A stretch of DNA of 64,000 nucleotides from Pelotomaculum propionicicum (GCF_004369225.1 NZ_QFFZ01000011.1:1-64000), one strand, 5' to 3'; counted from the stretch's first letter, positions 1 through 8,915 are shown. The notes: generated by a model from the letters alone, not told the origin. A program made the numbers and translations.

Positions 1-51
1 GTAATTGTTATTCCTTTGAAACCACCTTTGCGCATTAACGACCTTGCCATG

Positions 52-633
52 TCAATATTTGTCATTCAATTGTAAGATGAATTTTTTAATTTCCCCATAG
101 AAACTAGCCGTCAGCGGTTTAGTCCAAGGTGGCTTATGCGAAGCTTTGCATAAGCCACCTTGCGGTACCCCTTCCTCGGTGTATATGACTACCCCGTTCA
201 GCATCACACCAGACTTGAGATAGAGCCGGATTAGTCTAAGAACTCGCTTGTCCTTTACTTTTCTTGCAACCAGGCTCATTAGTTTATCCTGGTTCACTGT
301 ATCAAAGTACTTAGCCAAGTCGATATCTACCACCCACTTGTATCCTCCCTCAATGTACTTCCGAGCTGCTTTGACCGCCTGTTTTGCATCTCTGCCAGGC
401 CTGAATCCATAGCTGTTTTCGGAGAATTCCGGGTCGAATATGGGTGTCAATACCTGCGTTATCGCTTGCTGTATCATCCTGTCAAGAACTGTAGGTATAC
501 CTAGCTGTCTTTTGCCCCCATCGGGCTTATTTATTTCCACACGCCTGACGGGTTGGGGAGTATATCTCCCTTCCAGGATTGCCTGCCTGATAGCTTCCCC
601 GTTTTGCTTCAGGAAGGGCAGAAGTTCATCTAC
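52..633 (-). pseudogene. ltrA: Group II intron reverse transcriptase/maturase fragment
   Basis: The frame reads VDELLPFLKQNGEAIRQAIL directly after an in-frame TAG (634-636). It continues through the LtrA-family segments KPDGGKRQLGIPTVLDRMIQ, ENSYGFRPGRDAKQAV, VVDIDLAKYFDTVN and EEGVPQGG. Full-length members have over 400 residues, with the YADD catalytic box, X and endonuclease domains. Here homology ends just after PQGG, before YADD, and is replaced by about 33 unrelated residues. The N-terminus is also missing. It cannot encode an active enzyme. Confidence 0.85.
126..161. repeat. 36-bp near-perfect palindrome
   Basis: The 14-base arms AAGGTGGCTTATGC and GCATAAGCCACCTT match perfectly around an 8-base core that is itself almost palindromic (2 mismatched positions in 36). 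It sits exactly where homology to the maturase stops, so it probably marks the deletion or inversion junction that destroyed the intron. Confidence 0.7.
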
Positions 634-974
634 CTAGCGTGCCTGCCAGACCTCCCCGGGTAAGAGCGACCGCTTTCATTCCGTATACTTGCCACATCTA
701 CTGTATAAGCCTCGGGTAGTATTGGGCTTCGCTTTGTGATGCAAACTCGCCCGACTTAATTCAGCCTATATGTGGTTCGTGTTCCTCAAGCCGGAACTTT
801 GCTTACAGCTTCTTTCAGATTCCACCTCACGACGGACACCCTTGCTGTTCGGCTAGTGGTTGCTACTACCAAGCCCCACAGCGGACTTTCACCGCCAAGC
901 TGTCGCCCATGCCAGGCACACATCTAAAAAGCAAAGCCGGAATCCAGCTTTGCTTTAAGATTCGTCCTAAACTA

Positions 975-1694
975 TCAGCTTTCCTTTTCAAAATCCTTTT
1001 TGCCCGCGCCGCAGACAGGGCACACCCAGTCATCAGGCAGGTCTTCGAAAGGCGTCCCGGGTGCGATGCCGCTGTCCGGGTCACCAACTGCCGGGTCATA
1101 TACATACCCGCACACACTGCACACGTATTTTCCCGAGGACGTTTTCTTCTCTTCCTCTTTCTTATTAAAGGTAGGCGCCGAGGGAGGCACGCTGCCCTTT
1201 TTCACCTGCTGATAGTATGCGTAAGTCATAGGGGCGCCCTCCCCTAAAACATCGGCTTCAGTGATCTGGCCGACAAAAACTGTATGTGTGCCGGCATCAA
1301 ACTCGTAGACAACTTTTGCTTCGATATAAGCAAGAGTATTTTCGTCAATATACGGCACGCCGTTTGGGGTCAGTTTCTTGTTAATTCCCTGGAACTTGTC
1401 AATCTCCCGGCCGGATTTAAAGCCAAACTGGCCGATCAGCGAGAGCGGCGCGTCCTGGGCGATGACTGACACCGCGAAAAACTTGCTGTCCTTGATATAC
1501 TCGTGGGTCAGGTTGTTCTTGTTAATGCTCACTGCTATCGTAGGAGGATCATTAGAAATCTGAAAGGCGGTGTTGGCAATCTGTCCGTTCAGCGAATCGC
1601 CCTTTTTTGATGTAATGATGTACAGGCCGTAGCTGATGTTATAAAGCGCTTTGGGGTTCAATACTGTCACCTCTTTCTGTAATTTCTTAATCAT
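975..1694 (-). CDS. hrb: High-molecular-weight rubredoxin (flavin reductase-rubredoxin fusion)
   Basis: 239 residues. Residues 1-170 match the flavin reductase-like, FMN-binding fold (for example [20 protein letters not shown]). After a charged linker comes a complete C-terminal rubredoxin domain with [10 protein letters not shown], the [12 protein letters not shown] segment and four iron-binding cysteines in two CxxC pairs. Family knowledge: such proteins (Moorella Hrb) carry electrons from NAD(P)H to flavodiiron-type NO or O2 reductases in anaerobes. No flavodiiron gene lies next door here. It is a cytosolic protein, transcribed leftwards ahead of the intron remnant. The product name is secure; the physiological partner is inferred. 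Confidence 0.9.
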   Translation of the reverse strand: MIKKLQKEVTVLNPKALYNISYGLYIITSKKGDSLNGQIANTAFQISNDPPTIAVSINKNNLTHEYIKDSKFFAVSVIAQDAPLSLIGQFGFKSGREIDKFQGINKKLTPNGVPYIDENTLAYIEAKVVYEFDAGTHTVFVGQITEADVLGEGAPMTYAYYQQVKKGSVPPSAPTFNKKEEEKKTSSGKYVCSVCGYVYDPAVGDPDSGIAPGTPFEDLPDDWVCPVCGAGKKDFEKES

Positions 1695-1731
1695 TCTCCT
1701 ACAATTATCTTATGATTTCCTTACCATTTTC

Positions 1732-2013
1732 TTATTTTATTTTTAATTCTTCGATGCCCCAGAACTCTTCGGCTTCCTTCTCCATTTTCTCCAGCCTGTC
1801 GTAATAATCCGGAAACTCGTTAAGGTGAGCGAGAGCAATTTTGCCGGTTACCAGCGGGTCATCCTCCGTAACGTTGGTTAAAGCATCGCGGGAGCCGTGT
1901 TCCAGTTCCACATCCATTCCCCTTCTGAACTGGTCCACATCGAACTTGTCCCATTTGATCCCGAGCTTTTCACCGATTTCCCTGGCCTGATCCTCTGTAA
2001 ATTTCTTCTTCAC
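1732..2013 (-). CDS. Small acidic protein, DUF5661-like
   Basis: 93 residues, highly charged, with no membrane segment. The pattern KKKFTEDQAREIGEKLGIKW, then FRRGMDVELEHGSRDALTNV, then KIALAHLNEFPDYYDRLEKM matches what I know of the DUF5661 family, small proteins with a conserved ELEHG motif found across bacteria and phages. Function is unknown. A good ribosome binding site (GGAGG within AAAGGTGAAG context) precedes the ATG. It lies 37 bp upstream of hrb and may be cotranscribed with it. Confidence 0.75.
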   Translation of the reverse strand: MKKKFTEDQAREIGEKLGIKWDKFDVDQFRRGMDVELEHGSRDALTNVTEDDPLVTGKIALAHLNEFPDYYDRLEKMEKEAEEFWGIEELKIK

Positions 2014-2075
2014 CTTTTACCATCCTCCCTAAAGAATAATTATTCTCTTAAGATGCCATGTTTAATCCTTTTTAC

Positions 2076-2549
2076 TCACTCGTATTTTGGCATTTTGTTC
2101 TTCCAGACTTTACAAAACTCCTTATGGCCGGGGCTGGCAAAACGCTTTATCACCAGGGAGGCAACCACTACCGCCAGGGCCGGAGAGAGCCCTACATGGG
2201 TAACCAGCAGTGAGGCCAGCGCGGCAGCCACAGCAAGGTCATTTATATCAAAAGCGTTGATTAGTTCCTGCCGGTCTACCATGTCGTCAATATTATCACC
2301 ACAGATAAATTTATATGTCTCCACATTCCAGCGGCGGAAAAGGCGCCGGCCAAAATCCCTGACATCCTCGACAAATTCCATTTCCGGTTCATTATATATG
2401 ACTATCGGTTCAAAAAGACCAGCCTTGGCCGGGTCTGCCGCTATGGCTCTGGCAGTTTCCCCCAGCCTCTCGTACAGTTCATCCTCACTCAGCTTTAATA
2501 ATTTGGCAACTACCGGTTCAGCAAGCTCAGCTAATACAGACATTAACAT
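2076..2549 (-). CDS. Conserved hypothetical protein with hydrophobic C-terminal stretch
   Basis: 157 residues that I do not recognise. The N-terminal half is helical and acidic (LKLSEDELYERLGETARAIA). The middle contains VEDVRDFGRRLFRRWNVETY. Residues about 115-140 form a hydrophobic, alanine-rich segment (VAAALASLLVTHVGLSPALA) that could be one membrane helix or a buried hairpin. GGAGG lies just upstream of the start. It shares direction with its neighbours but nothing in the sequence ties it to a pathway. Confidence 0.65.
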   Translation of the reverse strand: MLMSVLAELAEPVVAKLLKLSEDELYERLGETARAIAADPAKAGLFEPIVIYNEPEMEFVEDVRDFGRRLFRRWNVETYKFICGDNIDDMVDRQELINAFDINDLAVAAALASLLVTHVGLSPALAVVVASLVIKRFASPGHKEFCKVWKNKMPKYE

Positions 2550-2568
2550 ACCTCCTCCCCGCTCGCTT

Positions 2569-3489
2569 TCATTTTGATGTGCTGTAGTTGATTACTTTCC
2601 CGTCTGATTCAAATACTATAGTTCCCTGCTGATCAGTCCTGAGTGTCACCGCGCCTGACCTGGCCAGCCTGTCAAGGACAGCCGGATGGGGGTGGTTATA
2701 ATCATTGCCGGCGCCGACTGATATAACCGCATAACTTGGGCTTACCGCCTGCAAAAACTTTGCAGTAGTGGAGGAACTGCTGCCGTGGTGGCTTACTTTC
2801 AGGACCTGTGCCTTAACGTCACAACCGGCGGCAAGCATCTCCTTTTCAGACTCACTCTCGGCATCACCGGTCAACAAAAAAGCCACATCCTGGTACTTGA
2901 GAAAAATAACCGCCGAATAATTATTCAAACTCTCGTATTCTGTTGCTTGCGGCGCCAGCAATTTTGCCGACAAACCGCTGTTCTCGAAGATACTTACCCC
3001 CGCCCTGGCTTTTTTAATAGACAGGCCCCGCTCTTTAATTACCTGCAAGAGATCATAGAAAACCCGTGTGTTGGTAGTAACTTCAGGCATGATCACCTCG
3101 CCGGTCTTAAAGTTCTTGATTACAGCGTCAAGTGAACCGATATGATCTTCATGCGGGTGAGTGCCCACGATAAAATCTATCCTGTCAACGCCCCTTTCCC
3201 TCAAATAACCCATAACAGTGCTTTCACTTTCTCTTGCAGCGGCATCTATAAGCATGTTCCTTCCATCGGGCAGCTGCACCAGAATAGCGTCGCCCTGTCC
3301 CACATCAATAAAGTGGACTTTGAGCACCGCGGGCTTTGCCGGGACATTTGGCTCGCTTTGCGTCTGGACCGGCAAGGGACTCTGCACATTGCTCTTATTG
3401 TTCGCCTGGTCTGACCAGATTTTGGCGCAGACTGTTAAAAAAATAAGAGCCAGAATAATTATGAACAGCTTTTTCATGGTGTTTCCCAT
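2569..3489 (-). CDS. Secreted ComEC/Rec2-like metallo-beta-lactamase-fold hydrolase
   Basis: 306 residues. An N-terminal signal anchor (MKKLFIIILALIFLTVCAKI) is followed by a Pro/Ser/Gln-rich linker. The MBL-fold domain then carries HFIDVGQGDAILVQLPDG, the metal motif HPHEDHIGSLDA (H-x-H-x-D-H) and SHHGSSSSTTAKFL. This matches the stand-alone relatives of the ComEC C-terminal domain, thought to be extracellular nucleases or phosphodiesterases. The gene directly follows a DUF3006 gene (9-bp gap), a common pairing. Two in-frame ATG codons (3489, 3477) are possible starts; the second directly precedes the signal sequence. Confidence 0.85.
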   Translation of the reverse strand: MGNTMKKLFIIILALIFLTVCAKIWSDQANNKSNVQSPLPVQTQSEPNVPAKPAVLKVHFIDVGQGDAILVQLPDGRNMLIDAAARESESTVMGYLRERGVDRIDFIVGTHPHEDHIGSLDAVIKNFKTGEVIMPEVTTNTRVFYDLLQVIKERGLSIKKARAGVSIFENSGLSAKLLAPQATEYESLNNYSAVIFLKYQDVAFLLTGDAESESEKEMLAAGCDVKAQVLKVSHHGSSSSTTAKFLQAVSPSYAVISVGAGNDYNHPHPAVLDRLARSGAVTLRTDQQGTIVFESDGKVINYSTSK

Positions 3490-3497
3490 CTAAAAAA

Positions 3498-3698
3498 TCA
3501 GTCCTTAAAAAGTTTTCTGGCCAATGAATCTGTTTTGTTTTTTAATCTCGCCGTAGCAACTGGATCAACCCGCACATTAAGCCTGATCACATCGCCCTCC
3601 ATAGCTTCAGGCGGCAGCAGTTCCCGCGGCAGTTTAAAAATAATTCTGTTTGCTTCCACTATAACCCAGTCACCCTCAAAACGGTCGATCACTAACAT
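3498..3698 (-). CDS. DUF3006 family protein
   Basis: 66 residues: VIDRFEGDWVIVEA at the start, then LPPEAMEGDVIRLNVRVDP, the compact beta-rich pattern of DUF3006. These proteins are usually encoded next to ComEC-like MBL hydrolases, as here, but their role is unknown. It is the first gene of a two-gene unit, and GGAGGGCGACATG gives a clear ribosome binding site. Confidence 0.85.
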   Translation of the reverse strand: MLVIDRFEGDWVIVEANRIIFKLPRELLPPEAMEGDVIRLNVRVDPVATARLKNKTDSLARKLFKD

Positions 3699-3769
3699 GT
3701 CGCCCTCCGGGTTAAATTAATTGCCGAATCCTGCCATATGTATTATTATATCAATGAATTCAGCCCGTA

Positions 3770-4085
3770 ACAATCATGACCACCCGTAAAACGGGTGGTT
3801 TGCTCTAGCCCTATAAGGGCTTGGTACTAAGCTGAGTCTCAAGACTCGCTGAAAGTTCCTACCAACCGCATGCATGCCCCACTACCCTTAAAAGGGTATT
3901 TCACCTACTTTTTAGCTGATTCCATTTAATTTGTTTCGGTCTTAACTTTTTCCCACTTCCAAATTTTTAACACTTTTTCACTAACGTATTGCTTTCAAGC
4001 TATTGTCAACCTTTAATCTGAAAAGAACTGTTCATAGCTATAAGCTTTTTGGAACCACCTGCATAGCAGGTGGTTTTCGTTACAC
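3770..4085. mobile_element. Non-autonomous IS200/IS605-like element with subterminal hairpins
   Basis: This stretch holds no gene but many foldbacks. The left end carries ACCACCCGT-AAA-ACGGGTGGT (3779-3799), AGCCCT/AGGGCT (3807-3821), GAGTCT/AGACTC (3834-3847) and TACCCTT/AAGGGTA (3883-3898). The right end carries ACCACCTGC-ATA-GCAGGTGGT (4054-4074). Paired end hairpins with 9-bp stems and 3-nt loops, without long terminal inverted repeats, are typical of IS200/IS605 single-strand transposons and of derivatives that have lost tnpA. The exact cleavage sites cannot be fixed by eye. Confidence 0.6.
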
Positions 4086-4091
4086 AACAAA

Positions 4092-4115
4092 AACGGCGCC
4101 TAAAGCGGCGCCGTT
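4092..4115 (-). terminator. Intrinsic terminator of the stalk-protein pseudogene
   Basis: Nine-base arms AACGGCGCC/GGCGCCGTT with a 6-nt loop. On the minus strand they are followed by TTTTTGTTGTG, giving a GC-rich hairpin plus a U tract. Confidence 0.85.
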
Positions 4116-4136
4116 GCTTTTATAATGTTGAGATCC

Positions 4137-5297
4137 TTACTGTGTATAGATATACACTGTGTTGTCGGCATCGTTATACTTTACTGTGCAGCCGAATTCC
4201 TCCGCGACAAATCTCAGCGGCACCATAGTCTTTTGGTCAATCACATAGGGTACTGCGTCAAGCTGTTTTTCTTCTCCGTTTACATAGTAGGCGCGTTTTT
4301 TCAGGTACATAATTATGACTGTGTCATCGCGCAAAATATTAATCTGGTCCGGGCTGTATCAGTTTACCTCACAGCCCAGCGCTTCAGCCAGGTTTCTCAA
4401 AGGCACCATGACCCGCTTGCCGCTTTCCAGGTTTACTACCATCGGATCGGTGTCAAAGGTAAGGGTCTTGCCGTCAAGCACCACCTTCGGGGTATTTTTG
4501 ATAAACTTCTCAAATTCAGCGCTGTTGAACTCAGTCAATACAGGGACATCGATCTGCACCTCCTGATCGGTCCTGACCTCTGACTTGCCTTTCATAGCGA
4601 AATCCAGGTAATTAATGTTCTCTTCAGTATCTTTAACACTGACTTTGATGTCGCAATTTGATTTTGCTTCGAGACCGGTCTGATATAAATCTCCCGTCAC
4701 AATTATTTCGCCGTTTCCTTCGTCCGCGCTGACGTTCAGTTTTAAAGAATAGTTTCCGCTTAATTCAGTTTTACTGCTGGCAGATTTACTGTTGAAAAAA
4801 GCGGTCCCTTTAAAATCCTTATCGCCGAAATTCACAGTAACCGCGGCAGACCCCTGCCCGCCGGGCAGCAGGGACGTTTCTATTTTACATTCTTCCAGGG
4901 TCACCTTGTCGCCCAGCAATGTCCTTATCTTTTCCGGGGTATCCGGGTAACTGCCGTCCTTGACGCTTTTTTCGATACCATCTATAATGTCGCTTTTAAT
5001 TTTAGTGATGTCCTCAGATTTAACTCCTGAGGCAGTTAGATAATCAGTCAGCAGGGTGGCGAACCGGTCTTTTTCAATGGCGATTTTCCGCATCTCCGCC
5101 GCCGCCACTTCTACCAGGCCGTCCTGGTCCAGTTCGAAAACCACTTTATGGTCGGATAAACATAAAGAGGGACAATAGTCCTGCCTTGTTTTGTGGCCGC
5201 AGGGCCGGAACAGAAACACAGCCTGAACCGACCCTGTGGCCTCTTTTAAAATGTTCGGAGCAGACAGCAGTTTTAACCGGCCGCCCTCTTCCCCCAC
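4137..5297 (-). pseudogene. Copper-amine-oxidase-type stalk domain protein, nonsense-mutated and 5'-truncated
   Basis: One continuous frame is split by TGA at 4359-4361. Before it, the protein ends VMVPLRNLAEALGCEVN; after it the frame resumes YSPDQINILRDDTVIIMYL and then TMVPLRFVAEEFGCTVKYN. The doubled VPLR-F-AE-LG pattern is the stalk domain known as copper amine oxidase N-terminal-like, usual on secreted clostridial proteins. Tryptophan normally occupies the stop position (EVxW), so TGG-to-TGA is the simplest cause. The N-terminus lacks a signal peptide. The first 50 or so residues look non-native and overlap the upstream membrane-protein gene, which suggests a deletion that removed the original start. 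Confidence 0.75.
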
Positions 5298-5788
5298 GGT
5301 TTGATTACCGAAATAAACACCTGCGCTATAAGCAGCAGTATTTGGGCGATCCCGAAATTTAAAGCCATGCGGCTGTCATACAAGTAAGTGGGGTCGTGGA
5401 AAGCCAGGGCGCGCTGGGCATCCGCGATGGCGGTAGCCCCGTTGGTCCACGGTCCAAGCCAAAATGTGCCGAAAAGAATCTGGGCCACTGTGGCCACCCA
5501 CTTAAATGTTACCCAATTGAACTTGAAAAAACCCCAGTTGGTAAATAAGGAAAATAAAAGGCCGGTTATCAGAGAGCCAAAAGCAGCCGGGATTATGATA
5601 AAATCATCCAGCAGTTTTATTGTGGCATTAAAGGCGTATAACTCATCCCCGTTGGCGGTATAGCCTTTCAGCAGGGCCAGGAGAGTCATTGAGAGGCCGG
5701 TGCCAATCCAGGCGCAGGAGAAGAATATGTGAAATCCTTTAAGCCATGACCTTCCTTGCAAACCAAGCTGTTTCAATTCTTCGAACAC
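5273..5788 (-). CDS. Four-helix integral membrane protein, DUF2269-like
   Basis: 171 residues with about four hydrophobic segments: LKGFHIFFSCAWIGTGLSMT, FIIIPAAFGSLITGLLFSLF, FKWVATVAQILFGTFWLGPW and FGIAQILLLIAQVFISVIKP. The early histidine (KGFHI) and a DDFIIIPAA segment recall the DUF2269 group of predicted membrane proteins, but I hold that assignment loosely. The 3' end overlaps the adjacent stalk-protein pseudogene by 25 bp, consistent with a deletion fusing the two. The last residues (KPWGKRAAG) may therefore be altered. Confidence 0.65.
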   Translation of the reverse strand: MFEELKQLGLQGRSWLKGFHIFFSCAWIGTGLSMTLLALLKGYTANGDELYAFNATIKLLDDFIIIPAAFGSLITGLLFSLFTNWGFFKFNWVTFKWVATVAQILFGTFWLGPWTNGATAIADAQRALAFHDPTYLYDSRMALNFGIAQILLLIAQVFISVIKPWGKRAAG

Positions 5789-5814
5789 CCCCTGGTATGA
5801 TTAATCTATATTTT

Positions 5815-6141
5815 CTAGGTAACAATGGGCACTTCGATGCTTAAAAGCGGCGCGTGCTGCTGAGCCCCGTAAACATCAGTCTCACCCTGACCGCCTGAAA
5901 CAACAGGGCGGACAATGGTAGCCTTAATCGCGTTAGCCTGTTCAAACTCCACAAGGTCCAGCACTTGTTCCACACTTATATTATAAAGTCGCGCATACAA
6001 CTCCTTTCTGAAAATTCCGGAATGCCGCGCCAGCTTAAAAAACTTTCGGTTCTTAAATATTATATCCAGGGTCAGCTCATAAGGGCCCGAATTCTTACTG
6101 CGTATAACTTCGGCCAGCTCAGTAATCTTAACTTTTTTCAA
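5815..6141 (-). CDS. DUF4387 family protein (small partner of AtuA-like protein)
   Basis: 108 residues. ITELAEVIRSKNSGPYELTL, LYNISVEQVLDLVEFEQANA and KATIVRPVVSGG match DUF4387, a small family almost always found next to, or fused with, AtuA/DUF1446 proteins. It follows the AtuA gene by 11 bp in the same direction. By analogy with citronellol/acyclic-terpene catabolism loci, the pair may form a two-subunit enzyme acting on a branched acyl or hydroxy-acyl substrate, but no reaction is established for this branch. Confidence 0.85.
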   Translation of the reverse strand: MKKVKITELAEVIRSKNSGPYELTLDIIFKNRKFFKLARHSGIFRKELYARLYNISVEQVLDLVEFEQANAIKATIVRPVVSGGQGETDVYGAQQHAPLLSIEVPIVT

Positions 6142-6152
6142 AATTCATCACC

Positions 6153-7508
6153 TTAAATATTGAATATTTCCAGCGGGAACAGCTCAAACGGGTCATTTAC
6201 TTCCATGAGGTGGTAGATATTAAAACGGTAGACCTCACCGCCTTTAAAATCCGACGGTGAGTACGGGAAAGCCAGGTTTCCCGCTGTGGCTACCCGGCCG
6301 GGATAACTGCAGTGGAGCATGGTCGAGCGGGCAAAGCCGCAGATGGTGTCGGCAATTGCCTGAGACTCGCCTACCGCTTCAATGATGATGCCGAGTTCGT
6401 GGGGGACTATGCTGCGTTCCGGTTCCAGCAATCCCATCACACCATTTTTCCCGTAAAACTTAAAATCCAGTAAATATTTATAAGCGGCTGAAGCAAAATT
6501 ATCCTTGACTCTTTCCCTGACTGTTTCCACAACCAGGTCTATTTCTTTAATCATGACAGGATCGCGGCAGCCTGCAATGGTTACAGCGCGGAAGCCGGCC
6601 TTTTTTACCCCTTCAAGTTTTACTGAATATTTTTGAGACGGTATAAGCTTGCTGCCGGTAACCCTTACCCGGCCCTCCGCCGCCTGCTCAAACTCAGCGT
6701 TTTTGAGCTCCAGGCAGCCGCCCGGCAGCGGCAGGTAGAGAGGGTCTGATTTTTCATATAGGGTATGCGCGGCAACAGAAGTCACAGTACAGCGGCGCAT
6801 TGGATTAAGCGGCTCCACCTCAAAATAACCCGCTCCGATAGTGCCCAGCAGGCAGTCACTGCCGCTGCCGGGAGTGGCGGCTATAGCCCCGCACTCCAAT
6901 ATTTTCCCCAGGTGGATGGCCGGTCCGGGCCTGTAACCCTGCCTGACCAGCGGGGCGGCAAAAACCGAAGGGTCATAAGCCCGTCCGGCTAAAACAACCT
7001 GCGCTCCGGCCTCAAGAGCCCCGACCAGAGGCTCAATGCCCATTTGGCCGACAATTCTAACTGACTGGTCTATATCTTCTTCTGTTAACAGCGGCACCGG
7101 GCCAAGCGGCGTAATTTTCCCCGTTCCCAGCGCCGCTTTGACTTTTTCCCGGTCTATCTCAGCGTGGATCAAGGCCAGCCTGAAATGGAGGCCTTTTGCT
7201 GCGGCTATCTCTCTGACCAGTTCAGTGTCCCTTTTTAAATGAGGCTCCCCCCCACTGCCGCCGGCTGAGCCGATCAGCAGCGGGATGCCGTTAGCCACAG
7301 CCGCTTCCAGGAGGATCTCCAGGTCCCTTTTAACAGAGTTCCGGTCGGTAAAGGGAACACCGGCGCCAAGATAATAGGGACCGGGATCTGTTGAGCCCGC
7401 GTCTACCGCTATGGCGTGGGGTTTTCTTTTCATACCTTCCTTAAAAGAATCCAGGGGAAAACCATAGCCTAGAATAGCGGTTGGTGACAAAACGCGCATT
7501 TCGCCCAT
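6153..7508 (-). CDS. AtuA/DUF1446 family protein
   Basis: 451 residues. The N-terminal part contains AVDAGSTDPGPYYLGAG and LLIGSAGGSGGEPHL, and the middle has GALEAGAQVVLAGRAYDPSV, all typical of the acyclic terpene utilization family (Pseudomonas AtuA). Members are cytosolic and of uncertain chemistry. The neighbouring DUF4387 gene is the usual partner. The start codon is either 7508 or the methionine three codons later (MRVLSPTAIL). No terpene-degradation genes are nearby, so its substrate in this organism is open. Confidence 0.85.
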   Translation of the reverse strand: MGEMRVLSPTAILGYGFPLDSFKEGMKRKPHAIAVDAGSTDPGPYYLGAGVPFTDRNSVKRDLEILLEAAVANGIPLLIGSAGGSGGEPHLKRDTELVREIAAAKGLHFRLALIHAEIDREKVKAALGTGKITPLGPVPLLTEEDIDQSVRIVGQMGIEPLVGALEAGAQVVLAGRAYDPSVFAAPLVRQGYRPGPAIHLGKILECGAIAATPGSGSDCLLGTIGAGYFEVEPLNPMRRCTVTSVAAHTLYEKSDPLYLPLPGGCLELKNAEFEQAAEGRVRVTGSKLIPSQKYSVKLEGVKKAGFRAVTIAGCRDPVMIKEIDLVVETVRERVKDNFASAAYKYLLDFKFYGKNGVMGLLEPERSIVPHELGIIIEAVGESQAIADTICGFARSTMLHCSYPGRVATAGNLAFPYSPSDFKGGEVYRFNIYHLMEVNDPFELFPLEIFNI

Positions 7509-7671
7509 TGCCAGTGCCTCCTTTGTAAACGCCTGCGCTTCACTTACAATTTCATAATAGGTCTAATTACTACCCGGTTAAAACAACAGTGAATTTTGGC
7601 AGTTAGATGCAGGATAAATCTTTATAGCAGAAGAATACCATTTTTAAAAGATTATTTAAAGGGAGAAGACT

Positions 7672-8877
7672 ATGAAATATTTAGTTTTATTGAGCGATGG
7701 CATGGCTGATTATAATATTGAAGAGCTCGGCGGCCAAACACCCCTTGCCTACGCCAAAACCCCCAATATGGACTTTTTGGCCGCAAAAGGTGAAATCGGC
7801 ACTGCCGCTACAGTACCGGCAGGATTTCCGCCCGGCAGCGACGTGGCTAACCTTTCTGTAATGGGCTATGACCCTAGAAAGTACTACACTGGCCGCTCTC
7901 CCTTGGAAGCTGTCAGCATGGGCGTTAAGCTGGCTGACAGCGACGTGGCCTTTCGCTGCAACCTTGTGACTCTTTCCGGTGAGGAAAAATATGAAGACAA
8001 GTCTATGGTCGATTACAGCGCTGATGAAATAACCTCCCCCGAGGCTGCAGAACTGATTAATGCGGTAAATGAGCAGTGCGGCGGCAACGGCCTTGTTTTT
8101 CACCCGGGTTTCCGTTTCAGGCACCTCCTGGTCTGGCAGGGCGGACCGGATGGGATGAAACTGACACCTCCCCATGATATATCCGGGCGCACCATAGGTG
8201 ATCACCTGCCAGACGGAGAGGGCGGCGGAGTTTTATTAGATCTGATGAAGAAAAGCAATGGCATTTTAACCGGCCACCCGGTGAATCTGTCCAGGATCAA
8301 GCAGGGTCTGAGGCCGGCTAATTCGGTCTGGTTCTGGGGCCAGGGCAGGAAACCCGCATTGCCTAGATTTATTGACAAGTATAATCTTACCGGCTCCATC
8401 ATCTCAGCGGTTGACCTGATCAAGGGGATCGGTATCTGCGCGGGCCTTGACATAGTAGAGGTGAAAGATGTGACAGGCACGGTCGAAACCAACTACAAGG
8501 GCAAGGTCGCAGCTGCCCTGAAAGAGCTTGACAGCGGCAAGGATTTTGTTTACGTCCATGTAGAGGCGCCGGACGCCGCCTCCCACAGGGGGGAAACCGG
8601 GACCAAGGTCAGGGCCATCGAAATGGTAGACGAAATGCTCGGCCTGCTGTTGGCAGGTCTGGAGCGGCACGGCAGCTTCAAGGTCATGCTTCTGCCGGAC
8701 CATTTTACCCCGCTCAGCACCATGACGCACTGGGACGGGCCCGTACCCTTTGCCATTTACAACAGGAAGGCCGAAAAAAACAACAAAAACGCAGCCTTTA
8801 CTGAAGAGGCAGCAGCCGGTAGCGGGATCTCTTTCGAAGACGGTTATAAATTGATGGATTATTTCATAGGAGCCTGA
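7672..8877 (+). CDS. apgM: ApgM-type cofactor-independent phosphoglycerate mutase / proposed homoserine kinase
   Basis: 401 residues of the alkaline-phosphatase superfamily, archaeal-type iPGM branch (COG3635). LLSDGMADYN supplies the first metal ligand and FPPGSDVANLSVMGYDP carries the nucleophilic serine. HVEAPDAASHRG and LLPDHFTPLSTMTHWDG carry later metal ligands. GGGAGAAG lies 7 nt before the ATG. It converts 3- to 2-phosphoglycerate in archaea; a bacterial subset has been proposed to act as homoserine kinase because of clustering with hom. Here it converges on hom-thrB-lysC, which already has a canonical ThrB, so the activity cannot be decided from context. Confidence 0.85.
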   Translation: MKYLVLLSDGMADYNIEELGGQTPLAYAKTPNMDFLAAKGEIGTAATVPAGFPPGSDVANLSVMGYDPRKYYTGRSPLEAVSMGVKLADSDVAFRCNLVTLSGEEKYEDKSMVDYSADEITSPEAAELINAVNEQCGGNGLVFHPGFRFRHLLVWQGGPDGMKLTPPHDISGRTIGDHLPDGEGGGVLLDLMKKSNGILTGHPVNLSRIKQGLRPANSVWFWGQGRKPALPRFIDKYNLTGSIISAVDLIKGIGICAGLDIVEVKDVTGTVETNYKGKVAAALKELDSGKDFVYVHVEAPDAASHRGETGTKVRAIEMVDEMLGLLLAGLERHGSFKVMLLPDHFTPLSTMTHWDGPVPFAIYNRKAEKNNKNAAFTEEAAAGSGISFEDGYKLMDYFIGA

Positions 8878-8915
8878 CTTTCTTGGCTCATCCCACATGA
8901 TATAGAAAATAAAAG

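Larger units (their letters stand above)
1..921 (-). mobile_element. Degenerate group II intron (5' RNA domains plus partial maturase)
   Basis: On the minus strand the segment begins at about 921 with GTGTG, the usual group II intron 5' end. The following 280 nt resemble the 5' ribozyme domains of bacterial LtrA-type introns as I remember them (segments such as GCGACAGCTTGG, GGTGAAAGTCCGC, GGTGTCCGTCGTGAGG). These run into a reverse-transcriptase frame that lacks its N-terminus and stops after motif RT4. No domain V/VI is recognisable at the left edge. It is therefore an internally deleted, probably immobile copy lying just downstream of the rubredoxin gene. The left boundary is uncertain because the window ends there. 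Confidence 0.75.

Noticed and set aside
4359..4361. In-frame TGA as a possible selenocysteine codon
   Set aside because: The position is normally Trp, no cysteine-type active site is involved, and I see no convincing SECIS-like stem directly after it; a nonsense mutation is simpler.
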